64,000 nucleotides of DNA from Solirhodobacter olei (GTDB taxonomy: Bacteria > Pseudomonadota > Alphaproteobacteria > Rhodobacterales > Rhodobacteraceae). The stretch lies in the NCBI RefSeq assembly GCF_004010155.1, contig NZ_RRYH01000013.1, positions 144,323-208,322 of the forward strand, read 5' to 3'. The translations under genes and the position numbers were made by a program. The number at the start of each line of letters is the position of its first letter. Position 1 is the first letter of the stretch. Shown here in pieces: positions 32,406 to 41,391 of the stretch. The notes beneath the pieces are model-generated. The model searched no databases. It was not told the DNA's origin and saw only the letters and a list, made by a program, of their open reading frames with translations.

Positions 32406-34505
32406 ATGCATATCGAAGAAGAGCATGCCGCGCCGGCGGGCGAGGCGGACCTCGGCCTGCACGACCCGCTGGCCGAAAGCTTTCCCAAGGGGGTCGAGGG
32501 GCGGGGGCTCTACTGGATCGCGGTCGCCTTCAGCTTGTTCCAGATCGCGACCGCCGCCCATATTGTAACCTTGCCGAGCCTGATCGTGCGGGCTGTCCAC
32601 GTGGGGTTCCTGGGGCTGCTGGGGTTCCCGCTGCTCGCAGCGTTGCACGGCAAGCCGAGATGGCGCCGCGCGCTGGCTTGGGGCTTAGCGCTGGCCGGAG
32701 CGGCGGTGGCGGCCTACCAATGGGTGGAATATGGGCCGCTGATCCAGCGCTCGGGCGATCCTACGCAGCTTGACACGGCGGTGGGCGTCGTCGCCCTGAT
32801 CGTCGTCTTTTCCGCGGCCTGGACCGTGATGGGCCCGGCCCTGCCTATCATCGCCGCCATGTTCCTCGTCTACGATTTCTTCGGGCAGTATTTCCCCGGG
32901 GCACTGCAGACACGGGGCTATGGATTCGCTCAGGTAATCGACCAGATGTCCTTCGGGACGGAGGGGATCTACGGTATCCCGATCTATGTCTCGTCCTCTT
33001 ACATCTTCCTCTTCATCCTGTTCGGCTCGTTTCTGGAGAAGGCTGGAATGATCCGGCTCTTCACCGACGTCTCGCTTGGGATGGTCGGGCACAAGCAAGG
33101 TGGCGCGGCCAAGGTGGCCGTGATCTCCTCGGGCCTGATGGGCACAATCTCCGGCTCGGGCGTGGCGAACGTTGTCACGACGGGCCAGTTCACCATCCCA
33201 CTGATGAAGAGCTTCGGCTACCGCCCGGCATTTGCCGGCGGGGTCGAGGCGACGGCCTCGATGGGTGGGCAGATCATGCCGCCGGTCATGGGGGCGGTGG
33301 CCTTCATCATGGCTGAGACGCTTGGCGTCGAATACTATCAGGTTGTGAAGGCCGCGCTGATCCCGGCGATGCTCTATTTCGCCTCCGCCTTCTGGATGGT
33401 GCACTTGGAGGCCGGCCGCCACGGGCTGCGCGGCATGGCTGTCAAGGACCTCCCCTCGCCGCGCAAGGCGCTGCGCGAGGGGTGGTACTTGATCCTGCCG
33501 TTGGCAGTGCTCGTCTATCTGCTCTTCACAGGATACACGCCACTCTACGCGGGAACCATCGGCCTTGCGCTGACGGTACTCCTGATCCTCGGCGGCTCTA
33601 TCGTGATGGGCCTGCCGAAAGGGGCGATACGCTACCTGTTCTGGATCCTGCTCGGTCTTGCCTCAGCGGCCTTCCTGCAATGGGGAATCTGGGTGATCGT
33701 CGGCGCAATGGCCGTGCTCGTGGGCTGGAGCCTCGCCTCCACGGGCGGGCGGGCGACCCTAATCATCTGTCGCGACAGCCTAGCAGAGGGAGCGAAGACC
33801 GCTCTGCCGGTCGGCGTTGCCTGTGCGCTTGTCGGCGTCATCATCGGCACGATGACCCTTACCGGCGCCGCGACAACATTCGGCGAGTTCATCGTGGGCG
33901 TCGGCAAGTCGAGTCTCTTCCTTTCGCTGATCCTGACGATGATCACCTGCATTGTGCTCGGGATGGGGATCCCGACGATCCCGAACTACATCATCACCTC
34001 CTCCATCGCAGGCCCGGCGCTGCTGTCGTTGGGGGTCCCGCTGCTGGTCAGCCACATGTTCGTCTTCTACTTCGGCATCCTCGCGGACCTGACACCTCCG
34101 GTTGCGCTGGCCTGTTTCGCGGCCGCGCCAATTGCAAGGGAAAGCGGGCTAAAGATTGCCTTCGAGGCGATCAAGGTGGCGGCGGCGGGCTTCGTTGTGC
34201 CGTTCATGGCAGTCTATACACCAGCGCTGATGCTGCAGGGCGGCGGGCCGCTTGCGGCCGAGATTGGCTATGTCCCGGCGGTGGCCTATGTCGTGGTGAA
34301 GGCCGCAATGGCGATCGGGCTCTGGGGTGCGGCGGTGACGGGCTGGCTGGGCACGCGGCTGAACCTGCTGCTGCGGCTCCTCTCGGCCGCGGCCGCCTTC
34401 ACGCTGATCGCGGCATATCCGATGACGGACGAGGCGGGCTTCCTGCTGGCTGCGATCTTCGCTGGTCTCATCTGGCGGAGAAGTCGGGCGGGGGCAGCGG
34501 CATGA
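32406..34505 (+). CDS. TRAP transporter fused permease (4TM/12TM)
   Basis: A 699-residue permease fusing the small (DctQ-like) and large (DctM-like) subunits, as TAXI systems do. Core motifs are FGTEGIYGIPIYVSSSYIFL, SSGLMGTISGSGVANVVTTG and GVEATASMGGQIMPPVMGAV. The second half shows CIVLGMGIPTIPNYIITSSI and DLTPPVALACFAAAPIARES. GGGAGG lies upstream of ATG 32406. Its stop overlaps the next gene (ATGA). Confidence 0.93.
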   Translation: MHIEEEHAAPAGEADLGLHDPLAESFPKGVEGRGLYWIAVAFSLFQIATAAHIVTLPSLIVRAVHVGFLGLLGFPLLAALHGKPRWRRALAWGLALAGAAVAAYQWVEYGPLIQRSGDPTQLDTAVGVVALIVVFSAAWTVMGPALPIIAAMFLVYDFFGQYFPGALQTRGYGFAQVIDQMSFGTEGIYGIPIYVSSSYIFLFILFGSFLEKAGMIRLFTDVSLGMVGHKQGGAAKVAVISSGLMGTISGSGVANVVTTGQFTIPLMKSFGYRPAFAGGVEATASMGGQIMPPVMGAVAFIMAETLGVEYYQVVKAALIPAMLYFASAFWMVHLEAGRHGLRGMAVKDLPSPRKALREGWYLILPLAVLVYLLFTGYTPLYAGTIGLALTVLLILGGSIVMGLPKGAIRYLFWILLGLASAAFLQWGIWVIVGAMAVLVGWSLASTGGRATLIICRDSLAEGAKTALPVGVACALVGVIIGTMTLTGAATTFGEFIVGVGKSSLFLSLILTMITCIVLGMGIPTIPNYIITSSIAGPALLSLGVPLLVSHMFVFYFGILADLTPPVALACFAAAPIARESGLKIAFEAIKVAAAGFVVPFMAVYTPALMLQGGGPLAAEIGYVPAVAYVVVKAAMAIGLWGAAVTGWLGTRLNLLLRLLSAAAAFTLIAAYPMTDEAGFLLAAIFAGLIWRRSRAGAAA

Positions 34506-34879
34506 GCCTTTCAGCCTGCCTGATGATCGGAGGCAAGGCCCTGACGCTGGTTATGGCCTCCTTCACCCTGTCTTGGCTGCATTCAGTCGAGCATACGGGC
34601 TGGTTCGAAGCATGGAAGATCACACCGGCCGGAATGGTGATGACCGAGGCGCGGGTCCAGGGATCGGGTGCGGGGATGGACCCGGGCCCTGGGGCAAAGC
34701 TCGAGGGCGACTGGTGGGTCTGGGTCCCCGACCTGCAGCCGATCCCAGAGCTGATCCTCGGCGATTCCGGAGCGACCATCAGCCCCTGGACCCTCTGCAC
34801 TGGCTTAACCTGCCTGAAGCTTGGCCAGAAGCCGGGGGCGCCGATCCACATCCGACCGTGCGCGAAGGCAAGTGGCTGA
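34502..34879 (+). CDS. DUF1850 protein linked to TAXI TRAP system
   Basis: A 125-residue protein of the DUF1850 family: SLSACLMIGGKALTLVMASF, TLSWLHSVEHTGWFEAWKI, GSGAGMDPGPGAKLEGDWW and a C-terminal GDSGATISPWTLC. An N-terminal hydrophobic segment suggests export or membrane anchoring, and two cysteines near the C-terminus could pair. DUF1850 genes repeatedly follow TAXI-TRAP permeases; the function is unknown. Here its start overlaps the permease stop, so it is clearly part of that transporter. Confidence 0.82.
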   Translation: MSLSACLMIGGKALTLVMASFTLSWLHSVEHTGWFEAWKITPAGMVMTEARVQGSGAGMDPGPGAKLEGDWWVWVPDLQPIPELILGDSGATISPWTLCTGLTCLKLGQKPGAPIHIRPCAKASG

Positions 34880-34988
34880 GCCCCTCTGGGCCGCTCTGGT
34901 CGGGTGCGGCAGTGTAGGCGCCGCAAGCGAATGACTTTCCGAAAGGCTTCGGCTAGCTTCTCCGGGCGTCAATGGGAGGGAGGCCGGC

Positions 34989-36788
34989 GTGACCGAGGCC
35001 GTGATACCACGAGCAAGGTCCATGATGACAAGCCGTGCCCTGCTGTTCTCGCTTATCGTAGCCATGGTCGTGGCCTGTGTCGCCTATGCTGCCGCCTGGC
35101 ACTACGCGTTGCGCGCTTCCGACACGCGACTTGACCAGTCGCTCATCCTCGCGAGCTATTCCGTCGAAAGTGAAATAGCCCGCTTCCGGGCGTTGCCCGA
35201 CGTGGTGACCGAGGATGCTCGCATCGCCCGCGCCCTCTCCGCCGCCGCATCGCCAGAGGCTATTTCCGAAGCCAATCACTACCTGCAGATCATCAGCGCC
35301 CGGGCCGGGGCAAACCAGCTCTATCTGCTCGATGGCACAGGGACGGTGATAGCGGCGTCGAACTGGGACACGAAGGACAGTTTTGTCGGCCAGAACTACG
35401 CCTTTCGCCCCTACTTCAAGGACGCGATGGCCGACGGTCGGGGACAGTTCTATGCCATCGGTGTGACCACGGGGGTTCCTGGCTACTTCCTGTCGACGCG
35501 CGTGGGTAACGCATCGGCCCCTGGCGTTGTAGTGGCCAAGATCAGCCTCGCCTCTCTGGAGCGGACCTGGCGGCGCGCCGCGAGTGCGACGGCAGTGGCG
35601 GATCGGACTGGGGTCGTGTTCCTGTCGGGCGTGGCGGGGTGGAAATACCATCCCCTGCAGCCGCTGTCGCCCGACACGCTAGCCGCGATCGCGGCCCGCC
35701 GCACCTACGACGGCGAGGATATCCCCCGGCTGAAACCGATCGCGCTGGCGCAAGGCCCCGCCGCGCTGACCCTTCCCGGCCCGGCGGGCGGAACGCTTCG
35801 GGGGCGCATGATACCGCTCGGCCCCAGCGGCTGGCGGGTCATTTCTGCCGAACCAATGGCGCCGCTGCGCAATGGAGCGCTTCTCTGGGCTTTCGGCGCT
35901 TCGCTTGTCGCGATGGCGATGACGGCCATCGCCATGGTGCTAAACCAGCGCCGGCAGCTGATCCAGCTACGCCTGCGACAGGGCGAGGTACTGGAAGCAC
36001 GGGTGCGCGAACGGACGCAGGAGCTTGCCCACGAGGTTGAGGCGAGGCGCCGTACCGAGGCCGATCTGCGCGCCGCCCAAGAAACCATGATCCATACCGA
36101 GAAGATGGCCGCGCTTGGGCGCATGTCGGCGGCCATCGTGCATGAACTGAGCCAGCCGCTGGCCGCGATGGAAGCCACGCTTGCCGCGACGGAACTCTCC
36201 TCAGACCCTGGCGAGACCAGCACTCGCATCGGCAAGGTGCGGGGCCTCGTGCGGCGGATGCAGCGGACTACGAAGCACCTCAAGAGCTTCAGTCGCAAGG
36301 AGCAGAACACGTTGACGTTGACCGATCTCAACGCGGTCGCGCGCAACGCGCTGGAGCTGGTCGCTCCCCGTGCAAAGGCTGGTGGCATCGTCCCCGAAGT
36401 CAACGCCGATGCCGAGCCGGTGGTCGCGCTCGCGGGGCCGGTGCGACTGGAACAGGTCTGCCTCAATCTGCTGCTCAACGCGTTCGACGCGGTCGAGGGA
36501 CAGGCCGGGCCCAGCATTGTGCTCGCAATCGTTCGGGTTGGGGACGAGGCCCGGCTAAGCGTGACGGACAATGGAGCGGGCATCCCGACGGAGAACCTCT
36601 CGCGCGTCTCGGAGCCATTTTTCTCCACGAAGGTATCGGGTGACGGCCTCGGTCTCGGGCTGTCAGTGAGCCAGGCGATCCTTGAGGAGTTCGGTGGCCG
36701 ACTCGAGATTGTCTCGACTGAGGGCGAGGGCACATGCGTCGCGATGGTGCTGCCAGTGGCACGCGCAATGGAGACGGCAGCACAATGA
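34989..36788 (+). CDS. Sensor histidine kinase, DctB-like
   Basis: A 599-residue inner-membrane kinase. The first membrane segment (~15-37) is followed by a long periplasmic sensor (~40-295) with PDC/Cache-like sequence (YLLDGTGTVIAASNWDTKDS, FVGQNYAFRPYFKDAM). A second membrane segment follows (~296-318), then a coiled coil (~325-365). The catalytic half has the H-box AAIVHELSQPLAAMEATLA (His385), N-box LLNAFDAVE, DNGAGIP and GLGLGLSV. GTG 34989 follows a GGGAGGGAGG site; ATG 35022 is an alternative. It is coupled to the response regulator by ATGA and probably senses the carboxylate carried by the adjacent TRAP system. Confidence 0.9.
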   Translation: MTEAVIPRARSMMTSRALLFSLIVAMVVACVAYAAAWHYALRASDTRLDQSLILASYSVESEIARFRALPDVVTEDARIARALSAAASPEAISEANHYLQIISARAGANQLYLLDGTGTVIAASNWDTKDSFVGQNYAFRPYFKDAMADGRGQFYAIGVTTGVPGYFLSTRVGNASAPGVVVAKISLASLERTWRRAASATAVADRTGVVFLSGVAGWKYHPLQPLSPDTLAAIAARRTYDGEDIPRLKPIALAQGPAALTLPGPAGGTLRGRMIPLGPSGWRVISAEPMAPLRNGALLWAFGASLVAMAMTAIAMVLNQRRQLIQLRLRQGEVLEARVRERTQELAHEVEARRRTEADLRAAQETMIHTEKMAALGRMSAAIVHELSQPLAAMEATLAATELSSDPGETSTRIGKVRGLVRRMQRTTKHLKSFSRKEQNTLTLTDLNAVARNALELVAPRAKAGGIVPEVNADAEPVVALAGPVRLEQVCLNLLLNAFDAVEGQAGPSIVLAIVRVGDEARLSVTDNGAGIPTENLSRVSEPFFSTKVSGDGLGLGLSVSQAILEEFGGRLEIVSTEGEGTCVAMVLPVARAMETAAQ

Positions 36789-38083
36789 AGGGGAGGGTCT
36801 TCGTCATCGACGACGATGCCGACCACCGCGAGGCGGCGGCCGATCTGCTGTCCGCCGCTGGGCATGACGCGGTCTGCTTTGCCAGCGCTGCAGAGGCCCT
36901 GCTGGTGCTCGACGCCGCCGATCCAGGGGTAATCCTAACCGATCTCAGAATGCCGGAAATCGATGGCTTCGACCTCATTGCGGCGCTCAGGGATCATGGC
37001 GGCGATCACCCGGTGATCCTGATGACCGGACATGGCGACGTGGCACAGGCCGTGCGGGCAATCCGTGAAGGGGCGGAGGACTTCCTGGAAAAACCCTATG
37101 ACGCCGGTCACCTCCTTCTGGTCGTGGACCGCACACTCAAAGCGCGCGAGACCCGGAGGGAGCTTGACCGGTTGCGCCAGGCGGGCGGCGCGTCGGAGAT
37201 TCTTGGAGAATGTCTCGGGATTCAAGCGCTGCGTCAGCGGATCTCGGCGCTGGCGACGCTCGATGTGGATGTCATCGTGACCGGGCCGACGGGGACCGGC
37301 AAAGAGCTCGTCGCCCGCGCGCTGCATTCCAAGAGCCCGCGCAGCGCCGGGCGCTACGTGGCGATCAACTGCGCCGCGCTGCCCGAGGCCCTGTTCGAGG
37401 CCGAAATGTTCGGCTATGCCATTGGCGCCTTTCCGGGCGCGACGGGGGAAAAGCCGGGTAAGCTTGAGCTGGCCTCGGGCGGTACACTCGTTCTCGACGA
37501 GATCGAGGCGATGCCCCTGGCACTACAAGCGAAGCTTCTGCGGGCGATCCAAGAGCGTGCACTGGAGCGGCTCGGCGAGAACCGCGTGCGCCCCTTGGAC
37601 TTGCGCATCGTGGCCATCGCCAAGACCGACCTCGCAGCCTTGACATATGATGGTAGCTTTCGCGCGGATTTGTTCTACCGCATCGCCGGAGCAGAGATCC
37701 GAACCCTTCCACTGTCCGAGATGCAGGAGGATATCCCGCTTCTTTTCGCGCATTTCGTGGCGCAGGCGGCAGCGCGGCAGGGGTTGGCGATTCCAGAGGT
37801 TGGATTCGGGGCTCGCGCAGCGCTACGCAAGCGAGCCTGGCCGGGCAATGTGCGCGAACTGAAGGCTGCTGCAGAGCGTTTCGCGCTCGGCATCGACGCA
37901 GTGACACCGGCAGATGTCCGGCCGATTACGGGCGCCACCCTGGCCGACCGCATTGCAGAGTTCGAAGCCCGCGAGATCAGCGGGGCTCTGCAACGCTGCC
38001 GAGGCAATACAGAGCGCGCTGCTGAACTGCTTGGGCTACCTCGGCGCACGCTGACCGACAAAATGAAACGATACGGACTATGA
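36785..38083 (+). CDS. Sigma-54 response regulator, DctD/NtrC family, with GAFPGA loop
   Basis: A 432-residue NtrC-family regulator. The receiver domain has Asp53 (LTDLRMPEIDGF) and Lys103 (FLEKPYD). The AAA+ domain has Walker A GPTGTGKE (~167) and Walker B TLVLDEI (~234). The GAFTGA loop that contacts sigma-54 reads GAFPGA at ~214-219. The Fis-type C-terminal HTH (GNTERAAELLGLPRRTLTDK) is present. The loop change alters the threonine needed for sigma-54 contact in studied activators, though other DctD-like proteins carry the same variant. The likely target is the TAXI-TRAP operon immediately upstream. Confidence 0.9.
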   Translation: MKGRVFVIDDDADHREAAADLLSAAGHDAVCFASAAEALLVLDAADPGVILTDLRMPEIDGFDLIAALRDHGGDHPVILMTGHGDVAQAVRAIREGAEDFLEKPYDAGHLLLVVDRTLKARETRRELDRLRQAGGASEILGECLGIQALRQRISALATLDVDVIVTGPTGTGKELVARALHSKSPRSAGRYVAINCAALPEALFEAEMFGYAIGAFPGATGEKPGKLELASGGTLVLDEIEAMPLALQAKLLRAIQERALERLGENRVRPLDLRIVAIAKTDLAALTYDGSFRADLFYRIAGAEIRTLPLSEMQEDIPLLFAHFVAQAAARQGLAIPEVGFGARAALRKRAWPGNVRELKAAAERFALGIDAVTPADVRPITGATLADRIAEFEAREISGALQRCRGNTERAAELLGLPRRTLTDKMKRYGL

Positions 38084-38758
38084 AAGGGCTGATTGCGGAA
38101 CTTCGAACGGCCCTGGAGGCTGTTTCGCGCCGGCCGCGCGCGCCAACGGCAGTGGCTGAACGAGTGTTGCAAAGGCTGGCGCCGGTGATTGGGCTGTTTG
38201 TGGCGCTACCAGTTGTATAGATATATTGACGAAGGTCCGTTTCCGAGACGTCAGTCTCGGAAATTATACCTGCAGCGGAACGGGCGTTGTGTCAGTCATA
38301 GGCCTTACGAACAGACCAACCCTAGGCTGCAGCTCTAACTCGCGATAGCGATCCCGCGGCGCCGACGGTGAGGAGTAGACGGCCGTTACCTCATCAATCT
38401 GCTGCGGTTTTGCGGGATTCCGTTTCAGGTTTCTGGGCGCAATCCCCTGATGCAGCCGTTCTCCACGGACAGATCGAACGCCCGGAAGCGGGCAGGGCCT
38501 CGCATCCGCTGCGCAAGAAGGCCAAGGCCGCTTTCTGGAGCCCGATACTGTCGTAGGCCTGAGACCGAGGCTCGGCGAGAGGGTGACCTTGTTCGGCATT
38601 CCGAGCGACTTGCATGGCAAGCTCGTCACCTATCGGTGCTCCCGAGAGCGAAGCCAGCATTCATGACTATAACCGGATCTCGAAGCGTCACCCGACGTGC
38701 CGCGCGCGGCGGACTTTTGAGTGATGATCATCTGGGCACCTAGTTTCCAACTCCTTTG
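38084..38758. other. Unassigned stretch between two operons
   Basis: Contains a short plus-strand frame reading EPDTVVGLRPRLGERVTLFG (in a shifted frame) around 38530-38600 that looks like decayed coding sequence of unknown family. A hairpin lies at 38240-38263. No intact gene supported. Confidence 0.45.
38240..38263. terminator. Hairpin downstream of the DctD-like gene
   Basis: Perfect 10-bp stem TTTCCGAGAC / GTCTCGGAAA with a GTCA loop, 157 bases past the response-regulator stop, followed by ATTATA. It could be a bidirectional terminator or a regulator-binding dyad. Confidence 0.4.
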
Positions 38759-38787
38759 TTGACAAATATGGAACGTTCCAATTAACG
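38759..38787 (+). promoter_or_regulatory. Sigma-70-like promoter of the LacI-controlled operon
   Basis: TTGACA at 38759-38764, a perfect -35 box, with TTAACG 17 bases further as a weak -10. It is 35 bases upstream of the first gene of the sugar/CoA operon, and the two LacI-type operators bracket the -10 region. Confidence 0.6.
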
Positions 38788-38801
38788 TCTGGAACGTTCC
38801 A
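38769..38801 (+). promoter_or_regulatory. Tandem LacI-type operators
   Basis: The same 12-bp palindrome TGGAACGTTCCA occurs at 38769-38780 and 38790-38801. Starts are exactly 21 bases apart, two helical turns, on one DNA face. The first lies in the promoter spacer, the second just upstream of the ribosome site of the gene starting at 38822. The central CG of the palindrome is the mark of LacI/GalR sites, and the operon's own LacI gene (51192) is the likely binder. Confidence 0.75.
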
Positions 38802-38821
38802 TATTGGGGGAGGGAATCAGT

Positions 38822-39817
38822 ATGCGTTGGGGGCTTGCAGGGGCGAGCACGATTGCGTCCGAGCACATGATCCCAGCGTTTCGGGCGCATGGCGACGAGG
38901 TCTCGTGGGTCGCCAGCGGCAACCCTGATCGCGCGCTTCACTACGCGGCCGACCATGGCATCGGCCGGGCCTTCGGTTCGCTGGAGGAAGCGCTCGCGGC
39001 CGGCGGCGTCGACGCCGTCTACATCTCCTCGACCAACGAGAAGCACGCACCTCAGGCACTCGCGGCTATCGCTGCCGGCGCTCATGTCCTTTGTGAGAAG
39101 CCACTCGCAATGAATCTGGCGGAGGCGGCGGATATGGTGGAGAAGGCGCAGCAGGCGGGTGTCGTCTTCGCTACCAATCACCACCTGCGCTGTGCGGGTA
39201 GCCACAGGGCAATTCGCGACCTGATCGCCGCGGGTGCAGTCGGCCAAGTGTTGTCGATGAGAGTGCACCACGCCGTGCACCTGCCGCCGCACCTCCAGGG
39301 ATGGCGCATCAACGATGCCGGGGCAGGCGGTGGCGTGGTCCCCGACATTACCGTTCATGACGCTGACACGGTGCGCTTCCTGCTGGGCGAAGACCCGATA
39401 GAGGTCACTGCGCTTGATGGGACCTCCGGCATGGGCGAGGGCGTCGAGGATTCCGTCATGTCGATCTGGGCAATGCCGTCCGGTGCGATGGTTTTCGCGC
39501 ACGAGAGCTTCACCCACCCGTTCGCCGGTAGCGCTGTCGAGGTGCATGGCACTTTGGGGTCGATTTTTGCGCAGGGTGTCATGACCCAGCGGCCCGTCGG
39601 TGAGATCGAGCTTGTCACCGCCGACGGGCGACGGAACGTCCCCTTCTCCAACCACAATCTCTACGTCGAAGGCGTCCGGATGTTCCGGGAGGCCGTCCGG
39701 GGGAGTGGTCAGCCGTCGGCGACCGGGTTGGATGGCATCAACTCCCTGAGGGTGGCCCTTGCAGTTCGCGAGGCCGCGCGGAGCGGGCAGCGTGTCGCGG
39801 TGAACTACGGAGCATGA
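38822..39817 (+). CDS. Gfo/Idh/MocA-family sugar dehydrogenase
   Basis: A 331-residue NAD(P)-dependent oxidoreductase. The Rossmann start is WGLAGASTIASEHMIPAF (GAS variant of GxGxxG). The Gfo/Idh/MocA hallmark HVLCEKPLAMNLAEAADM holds the catalytic-type Lys of the EKP motif. A conserved WRINDAGAGGGVVPDITVHD segment forms the substrate site, with HDADTVRFLLGE. Members oxidise or reduce sugars and cyclitols, including 3-oxidation of glycosides. GGGGGAGGG lies before ATG 38822. First gene of the LacI operon; overlaps the CoA-transferase. Confidence 0.88.
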   Translation: MRWGLAGASTIASEHMIPAFRAHGDEVSWVASGNPDRALHYAADHGIGRAFGSLEEALAAGGVDAVYISSTNEKHAPQALAAIAAGAHVLCEKPLAMNLAEAADMVEKAQQAGVVFATNHHLRCAGSHRAIRDLIAAGAVGQVLSMRVHHAVHLPPHLQGWRINDAGAGGGVVPDITVHDADTVRFLLGEDPIEVTALDGTSGMGEGVEDSVMSIWAMPSGAMVFAHESFTHPFAGSAVEVHGTLGSIFAQGVMTQRPVGEIELVTADGRRNVPFSNHNLYVEGVRMFREAVRGSGQPSATGLDGINSLRVALAVREAARSGQRVAVNYGA

Positions 39818-41391
39818 TGATGACCAAGGTTGTATCTCCGGAAGAAGCCGCGCGCCGCATCCCCGACGGGGCCGTGCTCACGGTATCGTCCTCGTCCGCG
39901 CTCGGTTGCCCGGATCGCATTCTGCGGGCAATCGGAGAGCGTTTCGAAGAGGAGGAGCACCCGCGTGGCCTGACCGCGCTTCATCCGATTGCGGCGGGTG
40001 ACATGTATGGCGTCAAAGGCATCGATCACATCGCCAAGGACGGCCTGCTGACGACCATCCTCGCAGGGTCCTACCCCTCGGGTCCGTCCAATCTGCCGAT
40101 GCCCGAGATTTGGAAGATGGTGGTCGAGGATCGCGTCGCGGCGTATAACGTGCCGTCTGGCATCCTCTTCGATATGCATCGCGATGCGGCCGCTCGGCGG
40201 CCAGGTGTGCTGACAAGGGTCGGGCTCGATACCTTTGTCGACCCGATCCGCGAAGGTTGCGCGATGAACGCGAAGGGTGCGGCCCGGCCCATTGTCGCGC
40301 GCGTCGAGTTTGCCGGCGAAACCTGGCTGCACTTTCCAAATGTCCAGCCCGACGTTTGCATTCTGCGCGCAACGACAGCGGACGAGCGCGGCAACCTGAC
40401 CTACGAGCACGAAGGCGCCTATCTCGGTGGTCTGGAACAGGCCATTGCCGTTCGCAACCAAGGCGGCCTTGTCATCGCTCAGGTTCAGCGTGTTACCGCC
40501 GCCGGATCGCTCCGGCCCCATGACGTGCGGGTGCCGGCGCACCTGGTGGACCTGGTCGTCGTTGATCGCGACCAGAAGCAGACCTGCGAGACGCTTTATG
40601 ACCCGGCCATTTCAGGCCAGATAATGCGGCCCTGGTCGAGCTTCCATCTTGCCGAGCATGGGGTGGAGAAGGTCATCGCCCGCCGTGCCGCGATGGAGCT
40701 GAAGGCGGGGATGACCGCCAACCTTGGCTTCGGCATCTCAGCCATCGTGCCGCGCGTCTTGCTCGAGGAGGGCGCCCCTCAGGCTGTTACCTGGGCGATT
40801 GAGCAGGGAGCCGTTGGCGGCATGCCTTTGACGGGATTCGCCTTCGGCTGTTCATCGAACGCAGATGCCTTCATGCCCTCGCCGCAGCAGTTCATCTACT
40901 TTCAGGGCGGCGGTTTCGACATGTCCTTCCTCTCATTCCTGGAGGTGGACATCGAGGGCAACGTGAACGTCTCCAAGCTCGGCAAGAAGCCCTACCTCAC
41001 CGCAGGCTGCGGGGGCTTCGTCGACATCACCGCCCATGCGCGAGAGATCGTCTTCTCGGGCTGGTTCGAGGCAGGGGCGGAGGTCGAACTGAGCGATACG
41101 GGCCTGACGGTGAAGAAGCCCGGAAAGTTCACTAAATTTGTGGAGAAGGTCGAGCATGTGACCTTCTCGGGCCGCCGGGCGCGCGAGCAGGGACAGGTGA
41201 TCCTCTACGTCACCGAACGCTGCGTGGTGCGGCTGACGGACTCAGGCCTCGTCGCGACGGAAATCATGCCGGGGATCGATCCCGAGCGGGATATCGTCGC
41301 GGCCTCGCAGGGCCGGGTGCAGGTTGCCCCGGACGCGAAGACCATGCCGCTGAGCCTCCTCAAGCGTGGTGCGATGGGGTGGCAACCATGA
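39814..41391 (+). CDS. Family I acyl-CoA transferase (YdiF/propionate CoA-transferase-like)
   Basis: A 525-residue enzyme fusing both CoA-transferase family I halves, as in YdiF and propionate CoA-transferase: VSPEEAARRIPDGAVLTVSS at the start, a central RPHDVRVPAHLVDLVVVDRD linker, and VTWAIEQGAVGGMPLTGFAF with the catalytic-type Glu that forms the glutamyl-CoA thioester. It would load CoA from a donor acyl-CoA on to an acid generated by this operon. ATG ATG ATG start; overlaps the upstream stop, and its own stop overlaps the hydratase (ATGA). Confidence 0.87.
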   Translation: MMMTKVVSPEEAARRIPDGAVLTVSSSSALGCPDRILRAIGERFEEEEHPRGLTALHPIAAGDMYGVKGIDHIAKDGLLTTILAGSYPSGPSNLPMPEIWKMVVEDRVAAYNVPSGILFDMHRDAAARRPGVLTRVGLDTFVDPIREGCAMNAKGAARPIVARVEFAGETWLHFPNVQPDVCILRATTADERGNLTYEHEGAYLGGLEQAIAVRNQGGLVIAQVQRVTAAGSLRPHDVRVPAHLVDLVVVDRDQKQTCETLYDPAISGQIMRPWSSFHLAEHGVEKVIARRAAMELKAGMTANLGFGISAIVPRVLLEEGAPQAVTWAIEQGAVGGMPLTGFAFGCSSNADAFMPSPQQFIYFQGGGFDMSFLSFLEVDIEGNVNVSKLGKKPYLTAGCGGFVDITAHAREIVFSGWFEAGAEVELSDTGLTVKKPGKFTKFVEKVEHVTFSGRRAREQGQVILYVTERCVVRLTDSGLVATEIMPGIDPERDIVAASQGRVQVAPDAKTMPLSLLKRGAMGWQP

